NCBI GenBank assembly: GCA_004375965.1
Contig: SOIS01000074.1
Location: 1 to 39,500 of the forward strand
Length of the DNA: 39,500 bases
Reading direction: 5' to 3'
Source of the DNA: Candidatus Cloacimonadota bacterium
GTDB lineage: Bacteria; Hydrothermota; E44-bin80
The notes beneath the pieces were generated by a model, which worked only from the letters and a program-made list of their open reading frames with translations, had not been told where the DNA came from and ran no database searches. Positions 15,019 to 23,595 of this stretch are shown in pieces (position 1 is the stretch's first letter; the number at the start of each line of letters is the position of its first letter). Both the position numbers and the translations under genes were made by a program.

Positions 15019-17868
15019 TCAGAATTCACTGCCAAGTGAGAAATGCGTATACATCCTTGAAACGCTTTCAAGGTTTGTGTGCCAGGCAAAATCTAATTTG
15101 AGAATAGCAATGCTTATGTTTATTCTTATCCCTGTACCAAATCCAACCTTCAAATCATCAAGTTTGATTTGCCCTTTAGATTTTATTGCTGTTTTAAAAT
15201 TCTTTAATTCATCTGTAACACCACCAATGTCACAGAAAGTCACTCCTCTTACGCCCCTTATATCCAAAGGAAGGGGAAACCGCATTTTTAACCTCTCAAT
15301 AAATGGGTATCTTAATTCGAGATTTAAAAATCCTGCTTTCGTTCCATAAAAACTATAATAATCGTAACCTCTCACACTTTCGCTTCCACCGAGTGGATAG
15401 TATAATGCATCTTTCCCCCATGAGCTGAATCCATAAATTCTTGTTGCAAAAGAGAAACCCTGTGAAATCCTGTTGTAGTTCCTTATATCACCGTAAAGGA
15501 TGGAGTAATCAAAGGAGTGTTTTGCAACTTGTGGTATAGATTTTGCAAAAGAAAATTTCCACCTTTCTCCATTTATAGGGCCCGTGTATCCCCATAAAGC
15601 TGTATCCCTTATCCAACTGATTGTTGGCAGGACAACATAATGGGGAACTGTCCTTTCCTCGACTAATTCTCCCCATTCATCTATCCATTCAAAAACCTGT
15701 TGAACAGAAAAGGCATCCGCTCCAACATCAAATCTATGAAACTTATCTATGGGGAGACGAAGAAGAACACTACCTCCACGTAATATCTCTTGCATAAGAG
15801 TTACGTTTCCTTCTGTAGAAGAAGGAAAGATTAAATAGTAACTCTTTTCCTGGAAAATGGCAGCACCAAGGTCCCATCTTTTGGGCAGAAACCAGTAGAT
15901 AACTTGAAAGTTTGCATCGAGTAAATTACGTGAGTAGAGGTCAAAAGCAAAGTACAACCTGTTATTACCAAGAACATCGCTAAACGCAATCGCCATCAAA
16001 CTCCGAAAACCATAACCACTGGCAAAAACAAGGTAACCCCCTGCCCAATCAGTAGAGAAATTTAACCCTGCTTTTTCTTCATTATCAAGTTTGTAATCAT
16101 TTTTAACAACTGTATACCGTCTGTTGTAATCTACCCTCTCTCCTGGTTCTGCTTTTGCGTAATCAAAGGGATTATGCATTATATAAACATCATAACCTCC
16201 TTCCTCATACCCAGTGAAAGCAAGTTTTCTATCATCTCTGGAAAGTGTTGGACTTGAAACGTTACTAAAAACATCCGTTAGACGGTAAATGTTCAGGTTA
16301 TCGATTTCAAGTATATAGAGATTATTCACACCTTCTATGTCTGAAACGAATATAATTTTTTTGCCATCTTCTGAAAAAGCTGGATTTCCAAGGTTCGATT
16401 CCCTCTCTGTAAGTTGTTCTATTCCTTCACCATTCTTTTCTATCTTGAAAAGTGCATAATTCCCGTAGTGCCATAAGGAATCGGATACATCTTCTCGGTC
16501 TGAAGAAAAGACGATAAAGTCTCCTTGTGGAGAAAAAACAGGATCTCTGTCATCATAGAGATCTTTTGTAAGCCTTGTGAGTTTTTGTGTCTCAACATCT
16601 ATAATGTAGATGTCGCTCATCCCATCCTTAATCCCGGTAAATACTATGCTATTCTCAACTGGAGAGAAATTTGGAGAGTAAACGGCATCACATTCTGGTC
16701 TCAGTACTGAGAGTATACGTCCATGTTCCGCATCCGCAATATATATTACATCCCCTTTCCCCGATTTTGCGGAAAAAGCAATTTTATTGCCGTCACGAGA
16801 CCAGGATATACCAGGTCTAAGAATATGAAGGTTTTCAAATGTTGCTGATTGCGTGGCTCTGGCTATTTTCTTCAAGATTTCACCATCAATAGCAGATATT
16901 ATCAATATCTCAGTATATTCTTCTTTATCAGTTAAGAACGCAATTTTTGTCCCGTCAGGAGAAATAGATGGACTTACATTATATGCATTTCCCAGTTTCT
17001 TATGGTCGGTCAATTTTCTTGCGATAAGGTCGAGTTCATCTTTTTTATCATATAGTGGCCAGTATCTTTTTTTAAGCGATTTACTCCATTCTCTATTCAG
17101 TTGGTCAATTGAAAGGCCGATCGTACTTTTTAGTGCCTTTTCCAAACCCTTCTTCTGCTTGAGGGTATGAAATAATTCACCCATTTTTTTCCTTCCGTAG
17201 GTTTCACTTATAAACTTGTAAATAGATTGTCCTTCTTTATATACTGCGTATCCGTATACATAGTTGAGGGTTTGAATAGGGATCAATCTATTGTTTATGA
17301 CAGCATCCCTTAAGTAACTTTCTGTTTCCGAATCCCAGTTAAGCGATTCAAATTCTGCAAGACCCTCCATTACCCAGAGCGGTACACTCATCATGAATTC
17401 AGATTGCATGACACTACCAAGTCTTGAACCGAAGAGTATGTCAAACTGGAAAACATGGACAAGTTCATGGTTGATGACATGCCTGAATCTTTCATACGAA
17501 CCTTCGAAAGGAACAACCATTCTGTTTTTGAATATTTCTGTAAACCCACCAACAGATTCTTCAATGAGTGAAGTAGTAACATTTGTCTGTTCGAAATCGT
17601 TATGTGAGTTATATATAATGAGTGGCATCCTTTTCCTGAACGTATGGCTTAAATCCTCCTTAAGTTGATAATATGAATCTTCTGCAACCTGGGCAGCAAA
17701 TTTTGCGAGTTCTTCTTCTCCTTGATAATAGTAGATAGTAAAATGGGGTGTTTTAATATGTTTCCAATCAAAGTCTTTATACTGTATCTTATTCTTCCCG
17801 AATCTCTGTGAATGGAGCAAGGAAAAGAGAAGAATAAACCATAATAGAAAAAAACATAATCTTTTCAA
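15019..17868 (-). CDS. Gluzincin (peptidase MA-like) / TolB-type beta-propeller / surface-antigen beta-barrel fusion protein
   Basis: 949 residues in three parts after a signal peptide (1-20). Residues 30-270 resemble the peptidase MA family: HELVH (134-138) supplies the two zinc His and the catalytic Glu, and WVMEGLAEF (165-173) gives the third ligand. Residues 285-590 hold six or more TolB/PD40 propeller repeats (SPDGTKIAFLTD, SRDGNKIAFSAK, SPQGDFIVFSSD, SEDGKKIIFVSD). Residues 620-949 form a BamA/surface-antigen-type barrel with GGSESVRGYDYYSFYGTKAG and a C-terminal FSLGSEF. It should sit in the outer membrane with protease and propeller in the periplasm. The start is TTG behind AGGGAGG, overlapping the stop of the upstream gene (TTGA). 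The substrate is unknown. Confidence 0.85.
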   Translation of the reverse strand: MKRLCFFLLWFILLFSLLHSQRFGKNKIQYKDFDWKHIKTPHFTIYYYQGEEELAKFAAQVAEDSYYQLKEDLSHTFRKRMPLIIYNSHNDFEQTNVTTSLIEESVGGFTEIFKNRMVVPFEGSYERFRHVINHELVHVFQFDILFGSRLGSVMQSEFMMSVPLWVMEGLAEFESLNWDSETESYLRDAVINNRLIPIQTLNYVYGYAVYKEGQSIYKFISETYGRKKMGELFHTLKQKKGLEKALKSTIGLSIDQLNREWSKSLKKRYWPLYDKKDELDLIARKLTDHKKLGNAYNVSPSISPDGTKIAFLTDKEEYTEILIISAIDGEILKKIARATQSATFENLHILRPGISWSRDGNKIAFSAKSGKGDVIYIADAEHGRILSVLRPECDAVYSPNFSPVENSIVFTGIKDGMSDIYIIDVETQKLTRLTKDLYDDRDPVFSPQGDFIVFSSDREDVSDSLWHYGNYALFKIEKNGEGIEQLTERESNLGNPAFSEDGKKIIFVSDIEGVNNLYILEIDNLNIYRLTDVFSNVSSPTLSRDDRKLAFTGYEEGGYDVYIMHNPFDYAKAEPGERVDYNRRYTVVKNDYKLDNEEKAGLNFSTDWAGGYLVFASGYGFRSLMAIAFSDVLGNNRLYFAFDLYSRNLLDANFQVIYWFLPKRWDLGAAIFQEKSYYLIFPSSTEGNVTLMQEILRGGSVLLRLPIDKFHRFDVGADAFSVQQVFEWIDEWGELVEERTVPHYVVLPTISWIRDTALWGYTGPINGERWKFSFAKSIPQVAKHSFDYSILYGDIRNYNRISQGFSFATRIYGFSSWGKDALYYPLGGSESVRGYDYYSFYGTKAGFLNLELRYPFIERLKMRFPLPLDIRGVRGVTFCDIGGVTDELKNFKTAIKSKGQIKLDDLKVGFGTGIRINISIAILKLDFAWHTNLESVSRMYTHFSLGSEF

Positions 17869-18248
17869 AATATCCTCCCTAGTATAAAACCTATAACAAT
17901 GCCGATAAGAAGTGCAGTGGAAATAATTCTTGCACGAACAATATCTCTTTTTAGACCCATTCGTAATGCAAAAAAAGTAAAAAGGTATGCAAGTGCATTG
18001 AGTAATAGAAAAAAAGGAAGTGTAACAATCTTTACTATCATCGGTCCTATTGCTGGAATGGTCCCAATCATTCCAATAAGACCACTGAATGCCTGCGTAA
18101 GAAAACCTGTAAGGATAACTACAAGGGCTATGATTTTTTTGTCAAAACCCAAGATTATACTTATGATGATAAAGAGAACTATTACAAGCCAAATAAGTAT
18201 AAACTTCCTGTAAGCATTCCAGAAATCTTTTACTTTTTTGTTTATCAC
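17865..18248 (-). CDS. Small inner-membrane protein of unknown function
   Basis: 127 residues with three to four hydrophobic helices (ILIWLVIVLFIIISIILGF, then ALVVILTGFLTQAFSGLIGM, a long middle helix, and LLIGIVIGFILGRIF at the C-terminus). The basic N-terminus suggests it faces the cytoplasm. No family recognised. The start is GTG after GAGAGG. Its TGA overlaps the TTG of the protease-barrel gene by two bases, so the two are translationally coupled and may work together. It is the first gene behind the promoter at 18286. Confidence 0.8.
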   Translation of the reverse strand: MINKKVKDFWNAYRKFILIWLVIVLFIIISIILGFDKKIIALVVILTGFLTQAFSGLIGMIGTIPAIGPMIVKIVTLPFFLLLNALAYLFTFFALRMGLKRDIVRARIISTALLIGIVIGFILGRIF

Positions 18249-18285
18249 GATTCCTCTCTGTTTTGTTCGAAGTTCAACTTTGTAT

Positions 18286-18314
18286 AAGATAACACAAGAG
18301 AATCATTTTGTCAA
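18286..18314 (-). promoter_or_regulatory. Promoter for the protease-barrel operon
   Basis: TTGACA (18309-18314) and TATCTT (18286-18291) are 17 bases apart on the minus strand. They sit about 40 bases before the GTG at 18248. Confidence 0.6.
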
Positions 18315-18322
18315 ATTTTTTC

Positions 18323-18350
18323 TTGACTGTTTCTCTGTGTTCACTACAAT
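18323..18350 (+). promoter_or_regulatory. Upstream promoter P1 of the PBP1A operon
   Basis: TTGACT (18323-18328), 16-base spacer, TACAAT (18345-18350). It would start near 18357 and keep the ribosome binding site at 18395-18401 in the transcript. It is divergent from and close to the minus-strand promoter at 18286. Confidence 0.5.
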
Positions 18351-18364
18351 TAAATTTTTTTCTC

Positions 18365-18393
18365 TTGACTTTCTTTGATATTATGTATATAAG
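18365..18393 (+). promoter_or_regulatory. Downstream promoter P2 of the PBP1A operon
   Basis: TTGACT (18365-18370), 17-base spacer, TATAAG (18388-18393). It would start near 18400, inside the ribosome binding site of the 50-codon frame. Its message would therefore serve the gene at 18629 rather than that frame. Confidence 0.5.
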
Positions 18394-18406
18394 TAAAGGA
18401 GAATAA

Positions 18407-18559
18407 ATGAAAATGATATTTACAGATAAAAAACATGCAATAAATCTCCGGATATCTGAGTGCAAAGATTATAAAGATAGATTATTCAACTCGTTAGAAA
18501 TAAATATTATCTTACAGGTAAGAAGAGGAAATGCAAAGATTTACTTACAGAATATATAA
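18407..18559 (+). CDS. Possible 50-residue protein
   Basis: An ATG five bases after AAAGGAG opens a 50-codon frame (MKMIFTDKKHAINLR..., ending KIYLQNI). The product would be basic and soluble, with no signal or membrane segment and no family I recognise. A complete ribosome binding site and an upstream promoter argue for a real gene. Against it, the sequence is AT-rich enough for a frame of this length to occur by chance. It could also be a decayed fragment. It precedes the small membrane protein at 18629 by 69 bases. Confidence 0.4.
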   Translation: MKMIFTDKKHAINLRISECKDYKDRLFNSLEINIILQVRRGNAKIYLQNI

Positions 18560-18628
18560 TTATTTACGGTTTAAGACTCATAAATCATTAGGAGCTGGAT
18601 TTAATAAAAAGATATTCTAGGAGGAAGG

Positions 18629-18925
18629 ATGATTGTTGTTGCTGTAATACTTATAGTTATTGCTTTTCTTTCTCTTTTCTTTGATACAGGTTACCTTGAA
18701 AGCCCCAGAATTGTACCTATAGTTCTTGACATTATTCTCTTTATTCTTTCGTTAATTGTTCTTGTAAGAAGTATAATTCTCTATAAAATAGGTGAAAAGG
18801 AGATGCTTTCAAAGAAGGTAAGAGACCTCGAGGCAAAGGTTGATTTTCTAACAAAGAAGGAAAAAGAAAGGATTAAATTTAGCAAGACAATGGCTCCGGA
18901 AGACAAAAAGATAACAAATCGATAA
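18629..18925 (+). CDS. Small membrane protein with C-terminal coiled coil
   Basis: 98 residues. Two hydrophobic helices (residues 1-17 and 27-49) form a hairpin, followed by a charged heptad-like stretch (KKVRDLEAKVDFLTKKEKER) that should lie in the cytoplasm. The start is ATG behind AGGAGGAAGG. It ends 11 bases before the PBP1A start and is probably cotranscribed, so a role near cell-wall synthesis is possible. That is only neighbourhood inference; the family is not recognised. Confidence 0.75.
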   Translation: MIVVAVILIVIAFLSLFFDTGYLESPRIVPIVLDIILFILSLIVLVRSIILYKIGEKEMLSKKVRDLEAKVDFLTKKEKERIKFSKTMAPEDKKITNR

Positions 18926-18936
18926 TAGCCCAACAC

Positions 18937-21021
18937 ATGAGAATTTTTCGTTTTTTTAGCATTACACTTTTTATACTGTTTTTTATTTTTCTCGGTATAG
19001 TAGGTTCAGCCATACTATGGTTGAGAAAGGATCTTCCTGATACAAAATGCCTTGAAGATTTCTCTCCACCTGTTGTGAGCAGGGTTTTCGATAAGGATGG
19101 CAATCTTGTTGGAGAATTCTTTATTCAGAAAAGATTGCCAGTTGACCTCAGAGAGATTCCAGAGGAAATGATATATGCAACCATTGCTATTGAAGATAGA
19201 AAATTTTATAGGCATTGGGGTGTTGATGTTGTAGGAATAGTAAGAGCCGCTCTTCAGAACATTAAGGCTAGAAAGACTGTTCAGGGTGCAAGCACAATTA
19301 CACAACAGCTTGCGAGAAATCTTTTCCTCACTCAGGAAAGAACAGTTGTTCGAAAAATGAAGGAAATACTTTTAGCAATACAGATTGAGAGGCGCCATTC
19401 AAAGGATGAAATTCTAACAATGTATTTTAATCAGATATATTATGGAAATGGAGCGTACGGTGTTGAAGCGGCTGCTCTTACCTTTTTTGGAAAGCATGCG
19501 AAAGAACTGACCCTCCCTGAAGTTACGCTACTTGCTGCGTTACCTAAATCACCTATTTATTTTGACCCGACAAAGAATCCAGAGAAGGCATTGATAAGAC
19601 GCAATGTCGTATTGAATGCAATGACAGCAACAGGTGCTATTAAGGAAAGTGAGGCTGAAAGGGCGAAGAATGCACCTTTAGGCTTAAATTCCCATATAGA
19701 TACCTTCAAGGAGGCTCCATATTTCGTTGAAGAGATAAGAAGAAGGGTATTTGAGAGATATGGTGAAAATATGCTATACAGAAATGGGCTGAATATATAT
19801 ACAACCCTTGATACAGATTTGCAAAAAAAGGCAAATAAGGCTATGGAAAAGTGGTTAAAACAGACAGAGAGGATGTATCGATTCAAGGTAGTGAGAGATA
19901 CAACAGAAAGGGATACTTCGGGTGGAATGACAAAGTATATCCAGGGAGCGGTGGTTGTTATTGAACCAGAAACAGGTGCTGTAAGAGCACTTATAGGAGG
20001 AAGGGATTTTGAAGATAGCGAATTCAACAGGGCGACACAAGCGAAAAGACAACCAGGCTCTGCATTTAAGACCTTCGTTTATACTGCATGTATTGAAAAC
20101 GGTTTTACGCCAAGTGATGAAGTGCTTGATATTCCCATTGTGATGATTTCAGGTGGTGTTGAATACAGCCCTACAAATTATGACCATAAATTTACTGGAC
20201 CAATTCCCCTTAGAAGAGCGCTTGCGCTCTCGAGAAATCTCGCAGCGGTGAGGTTAATTCGATATATAGGTGAGCAGACGGTTGTAGAATATGCAAAAAG
20301 AATGGGCATTAAATCGACATTGAAAGCAGTTCCTTCTTTGGCCCTTGGTTCTTGTGAGGTTACGCCCCTTGAGTTAACCGCTGCTTATACCGTCTTTCCG
20401 AATCTTGGGGTAAGGATAGAACCATATTTTATTGAGAAGATTGTGCAAAGGGGAGGAGATCTTATATATCAACACGAAGTTCAAAAGGAAGAGGTTATTT
20501 CACCTGCCACAGCCTATGTAATGATAGACCTTTTGAGTAGTGTTATTGATCAAGGGACCGCTGTAGGAGTAAGACTTGAAGGATTTACGAAACCAGCAGC
20601 CGGAAAAACAGGAACCACTGATGACTATAGTGATGCCTGGTTCATTGGTTTTACACCTGACCTTGTCTGTGGAGTGTGGGTAGGTTTCGATACAAGGAAG
20701 AAAATTGCCAGAGGTGCATCAGGTGCTACCTTTGCAGTTCCCATGTGGACAAGGTTTATGAAAGATGCTACAAAAGGCAAACCTATAAAGAAATTTCCTG
20801 TACCGAAGGGAGTTGTTTCAAGAACCGTCTGTACCCTATCCCATAAACTCGCAAACGAATATTGCCCTGATGTAAGAAGGGAAATTTACATTGCAGGAAC
20901 CGAACCAAACGAAATCTGTGATATTCATACAAAGGATGGAGTTTTATCAGACAAATTTTTATACAATCCTTTATATTTTGAGAAAATAGACAGAGAGAGC
21001 GTGAATAAAAAAGGATTTTAG
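18937..21021 (+). CDS. Penicillin-binding protein 1A family (bifunctional transglycosylase/transpeptidase)
   Basis: Class A PBP, 694 residues, polymerising and crosslinking peptidoglycan in the periplasm. An N-terminal anchor helix (8-28) is followed by the GT51 domain: EDRKFYRHWGVD (catalytic Glu86), GASTITQQLARNLFL, RKMKEILLAIQIE and MYFNQIYYGNGAYGVEAAA. The transpeptidase domain has SAFK (Ser375, Lys378), SRN (432-434) and KTG (557-559). A short tail with Cys residues (TVCTLSHKLANEYCP) follows, as in many PBP1A proteins. There is no clear ribosome binding site before the ATG, so it may rely on coupling to the preceding gene. Confidence 0.96.
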   Translation: MRIFRFFSITLFILFFIFLGIVGSAILWLRKDLPDTKCLEDFSPPVVSRVFDKDGNLVGEFFIQKRLPVDLREIPEEMIYATIAIEDRKFYRHWGVDVVGIVRAALQNIKARKTVQGASTITQQLARNLFLTQERTVVRKMKEILLAIQIERRHSKDEILTMYFNQIYYGNGAYGVEAAALTFFGKHAKELTLPEVTLLAALPKSPIYFDPTKNPEKALIRRNVVLNAMTATGAIKESEAERAKNAPLGLNSHIDTFKEAPYFVEEIRRRVFERYGENMLYRNGLNIYTTLDTDLQKKANKAMEKWLKQTERMYRFKVVRDTTERDTSGGMTKYIQGAVVVIEPETGAVRALIGGRDFEDSEFNRATQAKRQPGSAFKTFVYTACIENGFTPSDEVLDIPIVMISGGVEYSPTNYDHKFTGPIPLRRALALSRNLAAVRLIRYIGEQTVVEYAKRMGIKSTLKAVPSLALGSCEVTPLELTAAYTVFPNLGVRIEPYFIEKIVQRGGDLIYQHEVQKEEVISPATAYVMIDLLSSVIDQGTAVGVRLEGFTKPAAGKTGTTDDYSDAWFIGFTPDLVCGVWVGFDTRKKIARGASGATFAVPMWTRFMKDATKGKPIKKFPVPKGVVSRTVCTLSHKLANEYCPDVRREIYIAGTEPNEICDIHTKDGVLSDKFLYNPLYFEKIDRESVNKKGF

Positions 21022-21040
21022 TTGGGATAAAGGAGTTTAA

Positions 21041-21796
21041 ATGAATATTAGCAGAGTTAAGAATATATATTTTCTTGTTTGTTTTTTATTGCTTTGTATC
21101 TTTTTACATGGTTGTTTCTTTGGTACATTCCAGACAGCGGAGACACTCGGGGCAGGAAATGTTGGAAGTGTTGCATATGTTATGGTACCAACTTATGGAT
21201 TCAGTGATACTACAATGGAAGATATTGCAGAGAATATGAGTGCAGGTGGTTTTTTACAGATAGGAGCAACAGACAATGTTGATATAGGATTATGTTTTAG
21301 TACAGCAGGGATAGGAGCTCAGGGCAAATTGAGATTTACCCCGGGTAGTCGTACTTCAAAAAGGAGAAAATCAGGACGAACCCGTTCAACAGGCAGGAGG
21401 AGCAGAAAACGTTCATATAACCCTTTTGATATAGCAGCAATCCTTTCAGTTAATTACAATTTGTGGAGAGGTGGTTTAATTCCGAAGGGAGACCTCGTTG
21501 GAAGTATTCGGTTTGGAGAGCACTTTTCACTCTATGGTGGGGGGGAGATATTCTATGCTCCGAAAATAACAGATAAAAATCTAATAAATTATGTAAATAG
21601 ACAACTCTTTATTGGTTTTAATGTCAGAAGGAGTGAAAAGGTTAATCCTGAAATGGATTGGATACCGAGTTCAATATATATCGAATTCGGATACCCGTTC
21701 GATCTTGAGAAAAAGACCTTTATGTTCGGTCTGGGTATTGGTGGAGCAAATCTCCCTGTTCTTTTTGGGAGTTGCCTTGGTGCTATGGGGGACTAA
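21041..21796 (+). CDS. Outer-membrane lipoprotein of unknown function with RS-rich loop
   Basis: 251 residues. The lipoprotein signal ends LHGC (Cys25). The rest looks beta-rich, with glycine/aromatic strands (GGFLQIGATDNVDIGLCF, FSLYGGGEIFY, FMFGLGIGGANL). Residues 103-125 are a low-complexity Arg/Lys/Ser/Thr/Gly tract with 12 basic residues in 23, placed between two strands like an exposed loop. The start is ATG behind AAAGGAG. It lies 19 bases after PBP1A and 12 bases before the next gene, so it is part of the same operon. No family recognised. Confidence 0.75.
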   Translation: MNISRVKNIYFLVCFLLLCIFLHGCFFGTFQTAETLGAGNVGSVAYVMVPTYGFSDTTMEDIAENMSAGGFLQIGATDNVDIGLCFSTAGIGAQGKLRFTPGSRTSKRRKSGRTRSTGRRSRKRSYNPFDIAAILSVNYNLWRGGLIPKGDLVGSIRFGEHFSLYGGGEIFYAPKITDKNLINYVNRQLFIGFNVRRSEKVNPEMDWIPSSIYIEFGYPFDLEKKTFMFGLGIGGANLPVLFGSCLGAMGD

Positions 21797-21808
21797 AGAG
21801 GGGAAAGA

Positions 21809-22738
21809 ATGGATGTGTGGAAATTTCTGAAGTCAGTTTTTATAAGGACAAATAAAAACTGGAAACTCATTGTTGTGGAATTTATCACATCACTTATAAT
21901 GATTCCTATCATTATACTGGGAATAGTCATCCCGGTAATACTGATAGTAATACCTGTTGTTCAAGGTAATTTCGAGGCAGAAGATTTTATTCCTTTCTTT
22001 CTTAATCCGGATAACCTAATTTTTATACTTCCTGCTTTTTTCTTCTTTCTTATTTTCGCTCTCGCTTCTCTTATTTTATGGGCATTCGTTGCAGGCGGTA
22101 TAAGAGCTTCGTTGCTTGAAAACATCCTGAAAGAAAAGAGATTCGACTTGAATACCTTTATGGCATATAGTAAAAAGTTTTTTGGAAGGATGGTTGGGCT
22201 ATGGATACTTATCGGGCTTATCTACTTTGGCATCTTTGTTGTCCTGGGTGGTATTAGTTATTTGATATTGCTCTTCTGTCTTAATCTTTCTGAAACCTCT
22301 GAAGTATGTGCTATTCTTACAGGAGTTTTTTCCGGTTTTATTATCTTTTTTGTGTTTATGGTCGTTGGTTTCCTGATGGGGATTTTCTTAGCCATTGCCA
22401 ATACATATCTCATTGTTGAAGATGCAGAAGTAGTCAAATCAATGAAAGGAAGTTTCCGTTTTATAAAAAACAATCCTGGGCATACATTTCTTGTTGTTCT
22501 TCTTCTTGTTGTAATTGGTTTTGGCGTAACCTTTATATACTCCCTCATTACGATGCCTATAACAATGATTCCTTACATAGGAGCTCTTTTCAGTTTTGCT
22601 TTGATTCCTGTCCAGATGGGAATTAATTTATACATAGTTCTCTTCTCAACAACAGCCTATCTTATGCTCTATCTATGGAAAAGGAAAAAGTTAACGTCAG
22701 ATTTTCAGACCTCTACGACTCCTGAAAAGACAATGTGA
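21809..22738 (+). CDS. Multispanning membrane protein (DUF4013/GdpP-membrane-domain-like)
   Basis: 309 residues with about six hydrophobic helices arranged in pairs. The motif FVAGGIRASLLENILKEKRF and later KSMKGSFRFIKNNPGHTFLV give the doubled 'membrane domain' look of DUF4013-like or glycerophosphodiesterase-associated membrane proteins. The assignment is tentative. The start is ATG behind GAGGGG. It is the last gene of the PBP1A operon. Its last 34 bases overlap the 3' end of dapF on the other strand. Confidence 0.7.
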   Translation: MDVWKFLKSVFIRTNKNWKLIVVEFITSLIMIPIIILGIVIPVILIVIPVVQGNFEAEDFIPFFLNPDNLIFILPAFFFFLIFALASLILWAFVAGGIRASLLENILKEKRFDLNTFMAYSKKFFGRMVGLWILIGLIYFGIFVVLGGISYLILLFCLNLSETSEVCAILTGVFSGFIIFFVFMVVGFLMGIFLAIANTYLIVEDAEVVKSMKGSFRFIKNNPGHTFLVVLLLVVIGFGVTFIYSLITMPITMIPYIGALFSFALIPVQMGINLYIVLFSTTAYLMLYLWKRKKLTSDFQTSTTPEKTM

Positions 22739-23508
22739 GCCCGTGCCAGAAGATAAGGGATTAGTTTTCCTTTTGTTTGATTAAAAGAAACAGTAATGGT
22801 TTCTCCGGATGCTGTTTTTACATAAAGAGGTAAAGAAACCATCTTTTTTCTATACGCTATTGCTGAAGCGGCGGCGACACCTGTTCCGCAGGATAGTGTC
22901 TCACCCTCTACGCCCCTTTCGTATGTGCGAATAGTCAATCTATTTTTTCCTTCGTACCTGACAAAGTTCACATTCGTTCCATGAGTACCGAATATTTTCA
23001 GATTTCGGATCTTTCTACCCGTCCTCAAAACATCAATTTTTTCAATATTTTTCATGAAAATCACAACATGTGGAACCCCTACTGTAAGGAAAAAGCAATC
23101 GCATTGTTTCCCTTCTATTTTAAGTCCCATGTTTTTCTTGAAATCACAGGCGGGCAGTTCAACCTTTACACGGTTTCCTTTTAAGATTTCTACGCTGTGA
23201 ATTCCTGATTTCGACCTGAAGGAGAACTTGCGGGAAACAGCACCTTTTGAGAATGCATAGAGGGCAACGCATCGTGCTCCATTTCCACACATCTCAGCTT
23301 CGCTGCCGTCGGCATTAAAATATCTCATCATAAAAGGAAAATCATTATCCTTTTCTAATAGTAGTATGCCGTTTGCACCCACACCCTTCTTTCTCAAGCA
23401 GAGTTCTCTTTTTATCCCTTTTTTAAGATATGGGATAGCACCTTCCCTGTTGTCAATCAGTATAAAGTCGTTTCCTGCACCTTCTATTTTTGTAAATGCT
23501 ATCTTCAT
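22705..23508 (-). CDS. dapF: Diaminopimelate epimerase
   Basis: Converts LL- to meso-diaminopimelate for lysine and peptidoglycan synthesis, without cofactor. 267 residues, the usual length. The two catalytic cysteines are in EMCGNGARC (Cys74) and ETLSCGTGVAAAS (Cys207); GAGNDFILID and FNADGSEAEMCGNG complete the signature. The start is ATG at 23508. It is the last gene of the long minus-strand run from 29863. Its 3' end runs 34 bases into the convergent membrane-protein gene. Confidence 0.96.
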   Translation of the reverse strand: MKIAFTKIEGAGNDFILIDNREGAIPYLKKGIKRELCLRKKGVGANGILLLEKDNDFPFMMRYFNADGSEAEMCGNGARCVALYAFSKGAVSRKFSFRSKSGIHSVEILKGNRVKVELPACDFKKNMGLKIEGKQCDCFFLTVGVPHVVIFMKNIEKIDVLRTGRKIRNLKIFGTHGTNVNFVRYEGKNRLTIRTYERGVEGETLSCGTGVAAASAIAYRKKMVSLPLYVKTASGETITVSFNQTKGKLIPYLLARAHIVFSGVVEV

Positions 23509-23595
23509 TTTTTTAGTCGCGCATTGTCACTGATTTTTATAGTAACAGACGAGGCTTCCAACCTTGTGCGCTTGTGCCTTGTGCACTTTTAGATA

